From assembly GCA_000469685.2 (NCBI GenBank), contig LS997565.1, positions 6,707,005 to 6,771,004 on the forward strand: a stretch of DNA of 64,000 nt, written 5' to 3'. Origin of the DNA: Haemonchus contortus (Eukaryota; Nematoda; Chromadorea; Rhabditida; Trichostrongylidae). Position numbers and translations under genes: made by a program. The first letter of the stretch is position 1; each line of letters opens with the position of its first letter. This document shows, in pieces, positions 61,477 to 64,000 of this stretch. The notes under the pieces were generated by a model that was not told the DNA's origin, searched no databases, and worked only from the letters and a program-made list of their open reading frames with translations.

Positions 61477-64000
61477 CTACAACACACGAGGATAACACAA
61501 ATAATAAGTTTTCTTAGAAAACACGGCGAACAAACTCGAAGTGATACTTCACATACGTATTGAATTGCGGAAGAGGACGAATAAAAGCTGAAGGAGTTAA
61601 TGTTGATAGGTATGAAGCAGGACTAGGGCTCAGTGAATCATAGCACGGTAGATTTATTGAAGTATGGGGAGAGTAGAGCAGTAGAATGTAACAATCACGT
61701 GCAGATCTCGAGTCATATGCTCATCAGAACACCGCTGAAGATGACACCGGCTTCATACGTGCTTTCCTCACTGAATTCATGCTCGCGCCATCAGTTTTAT
61801 GCATGTGCACTTCCACGTGACCAAGAACAACACCAATAGCCGTCTTCATCCCGGACAAAGAGGCATGAGTTGACGTTAACGAGGTGTTGATTGATGAGAC
61901 TATAGGTCTTGAATAAAAAATCTTCAAAAAAATAACGACTTTCAAGTGGTCCTGCTCAAGAACTTTCCAGGAAGACGTGTTTGCAGCACAATGGGGACAT
62001 AATTTGGAGATATTGATTTATGAACCCATCGGTCTCTAACAGAGTAAAATCTAGACGAAAAACAGGCTCAAAGCAATAACGCTTGAAAGCTGCTCAATTG
62101 AGCCCATTCCAAGACAATTAGGTGATTCGAAGAGTCGGAAAAGAAAGGATTCAGCAGAGTGGAAAGGGAAGTTCAGAATGAGAACACATTTTCCCTCATA
62201 AAATGTCAAAGTCCATGGTGTACAAGAGCGCTTCACATTCTCGAGTTCGATTAGACATTTGAAATTTTCAAGGCTGAAGAGCGATAGATAAGATTAAGAA
62301 CCTGATTGCGGAAGAATGAAAATATCGGAGATAAAAATATTTTACGAGAAAGGGACTACACATTTTTATTACACTCTTTACACACGATTACATATTCATT
62401 GATCATAAGCCGCACTGCACCACTGACTCATTTCTCCATATATAAGAAAACAGAAGCCCTATGATTAAGTTTAAATCGTGTAGACAGGAAAACTATGGAT
62501 CGTGTCGTAAAGAAAAAGTTTGTAATATATGAGCAAAAACCATGTTTAATCAGTCTCTAACTGATCTGTGAGAGGTCTTCCTCGTGGAGACCGTTATCGC
62601 GAAGATTCTATTTGTTTACTTTGTGAGGTGGCATCTGCAAAGGGGACGGCGGGGTAGGAGAGTGTAAAAAGTGTGTAATCCCACTTTAATTTCGTTGAAT
62701 ATTCGTTCTTTCAGAACATAGGCCTCTGTGATTCTCAACCTAGAAGTAGATACTTCTCGAGGACTTTATCCTTCTTCCCTTTTCCTACTCCTAGGGCTTT
62801 TTTTTAAAACTTAGTGAACTTGACAATGAAAATGAGAACTCGCAAAGAAGTTCAAGGAAATCGTAGAGAAAGAGACATTTTCTGCCTCGCCGATCTTGAC
62901 AACGGAGAGTTGCACAGTTGAAGTCTGTTGGGTGAGAAATGCGAGCAATGCAGTGTACGAGAAAAAAAAGAGAGATCTCCTCGGCAAAGATCGATCAACT
63001 GAGATAGCTTGAGCGTATTAAACAATACGATTAGCGAGCATGTTGATTCCCATGTGTCAATATCGCAAAAGTGCAATTTGAGCGAAGACGATCGATTTCT
63101 ACCGTTATCAACGCTAAACGATAACGTCAAAAGGGTCATATATATCGCCTGTTAACTAGACCACATATGAAAAAAGATGGGAGCAAAGTTTACTGATCAT
63201 TTTGGTCAATTGGCCCCATTGTCATCTGGTAGGATAAAAGCGCAGCGCTGACTTGAAAATCGGCTGTCACCGCAAGGCCACATACGTAATCAAAGCGCTA
63301 TGATTCTGACTGAAAGTCGAATGCAAGACGCATCCCAAAAACGAAGATCAATCTACATCAAGAGACCATATGCTATATCGCTCTCAAAGCATGTGGGCCA
63401 TCAAAGTTGTTATTCACGATCCAGCATAACCGTAGCATTCAATTCTGTGGGTACAATACTATGATTGTAAGTGAAAATGGAACAGGTTGTGTTAGCATAA
63501 ACGTGTGGTATGCAAAAAACCAGCAGAAGCATCGCAAAACAACGACAAACTGGCTTCGACTCTGCAAATGATTTTAGAAGATGCCTTGAGTTTCAAGAGC
63601 AGTGTTGCTTGCGATCCAGTAGAGAAACGCAGTGATAACCTACCGTAAGAGAAAGCAGACGTACAAAACACTGTTTAAGCTACCACAAGAAATACGGGTC
63701 AATATAGCACACCTTTTGGTGAGGTTTCATAAATTCCCGTCCACAAATTCGCTCACATCCAAGGGTTACCATAAAAGTCCTTAGTACATTTGTAGTACAG
63801 CGATATTAAGATATTAACAGACATTTTGAATCACTTTGTCGCATAGGAAGAACGGGAACGCGAAAATACGCAATCATACAAAACTTATTACACGAGTAGA
63901 ACAGATTTGATTATGGTTGCTTCTCAGTTATGAGGTCAAGTCACGGGTGGCTCATTCACATGAAAGTTCCGAGCCACTCAATGACCTGAATTCATAGGCC
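61477..64000. other. Upstream flank of the SLC37-like gene, no gene recognised
   Basis: Only short ORFs without recognisable domains occur here (for example minus 62852-63139). The promoter and any spliced-leader acceptor of the transporter gene should lie just above 61476, but I could not single out a site. The far right may belong to a gene outside the window. Confidence 0.45.

Overview
The window reads as nuclear DNA of a nematode, most likely a clade V (strongylid or Caenorhabditis-related) worm. Proteins are split into many small exons. Acceptors are mostly short T-rich (T)TTTCAG types and donors are GTAAGT/GTGAGT types. The proteins are animal families, and the AT-rich spacers carry small inverted-repeat elements and dispersed repeats. 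No bacterial features (operons with ribosome sites, CRISPR, insertion sequences) are present. Placing it among strongylids is inference from repeat load and intron size, not from a marker gene. All gene models below were built by hand from splice signals, reading phase and remembered family similarity.

Layout. 1-5.2 kb: no gene recognised. 5.2-26.3 kb (minus): a complete 28-exon gene for a TBC1D8/TBC1D9-type Rab GTPase-activating protein (about 1,168 aa). Its 5.0 kb intron 8 holds an opposite-strand gene for a DUF547 protein (20.6-22.9 kb). Its 5.8 kb intron 19 holds a possible secreted-protein ORF, a 250 bp GC-rich palindrome and dispersed repeats. 28.5-33.2 kb (minus): a seven-exon gene for a 530 aa protein with an N-terminal AT-hook and a coiled coil, family not recognised. 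33.8-34.1 kb (minus): the end of another unrecognised gene. 34.6-41 kb: two orphan exon-like segments, a terminal-inverted-repeat element and simple repeats. 41.1-42.3 kb (minus): a two-exon gene for a 353 aa low-complexity secreted or membrane-anchored protein, followed by a decayed RTE-type retrotransposon tail. 44.2-49.3 kb (minus): a complete nine-exon erlin gene (ER-membrane SPFH protein, 324 aa). 51.3-61.5 kb (minus): a nine-exon gene for an SLC37A4-like sugar-phosphate transporter (406 aa). Its 6.6 kb first intron contains, on the same strand, a gene for an SLC25A19-like mitochondrial thiamine pyrophosphate carrier. 61.5-64 kb: no gene recognised.

Working together. Nearly all genes lie on the minus strand, but spacing is 0.6-2 kb, so a shared operon is not supported, except perhaps for the AT-hook gene and its upstream neighbour. 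The recognised products act in membrane traffic (RabGAP), ER membrane protein turnover (erlin), ER sugar-phosphate transport (SLC37A4-like) and mitochondrial cofactor import (SLC25A19-like). They form no single pathway. The most notable structure is gene-in-intron nesting, once antisense and once in the same orientation.
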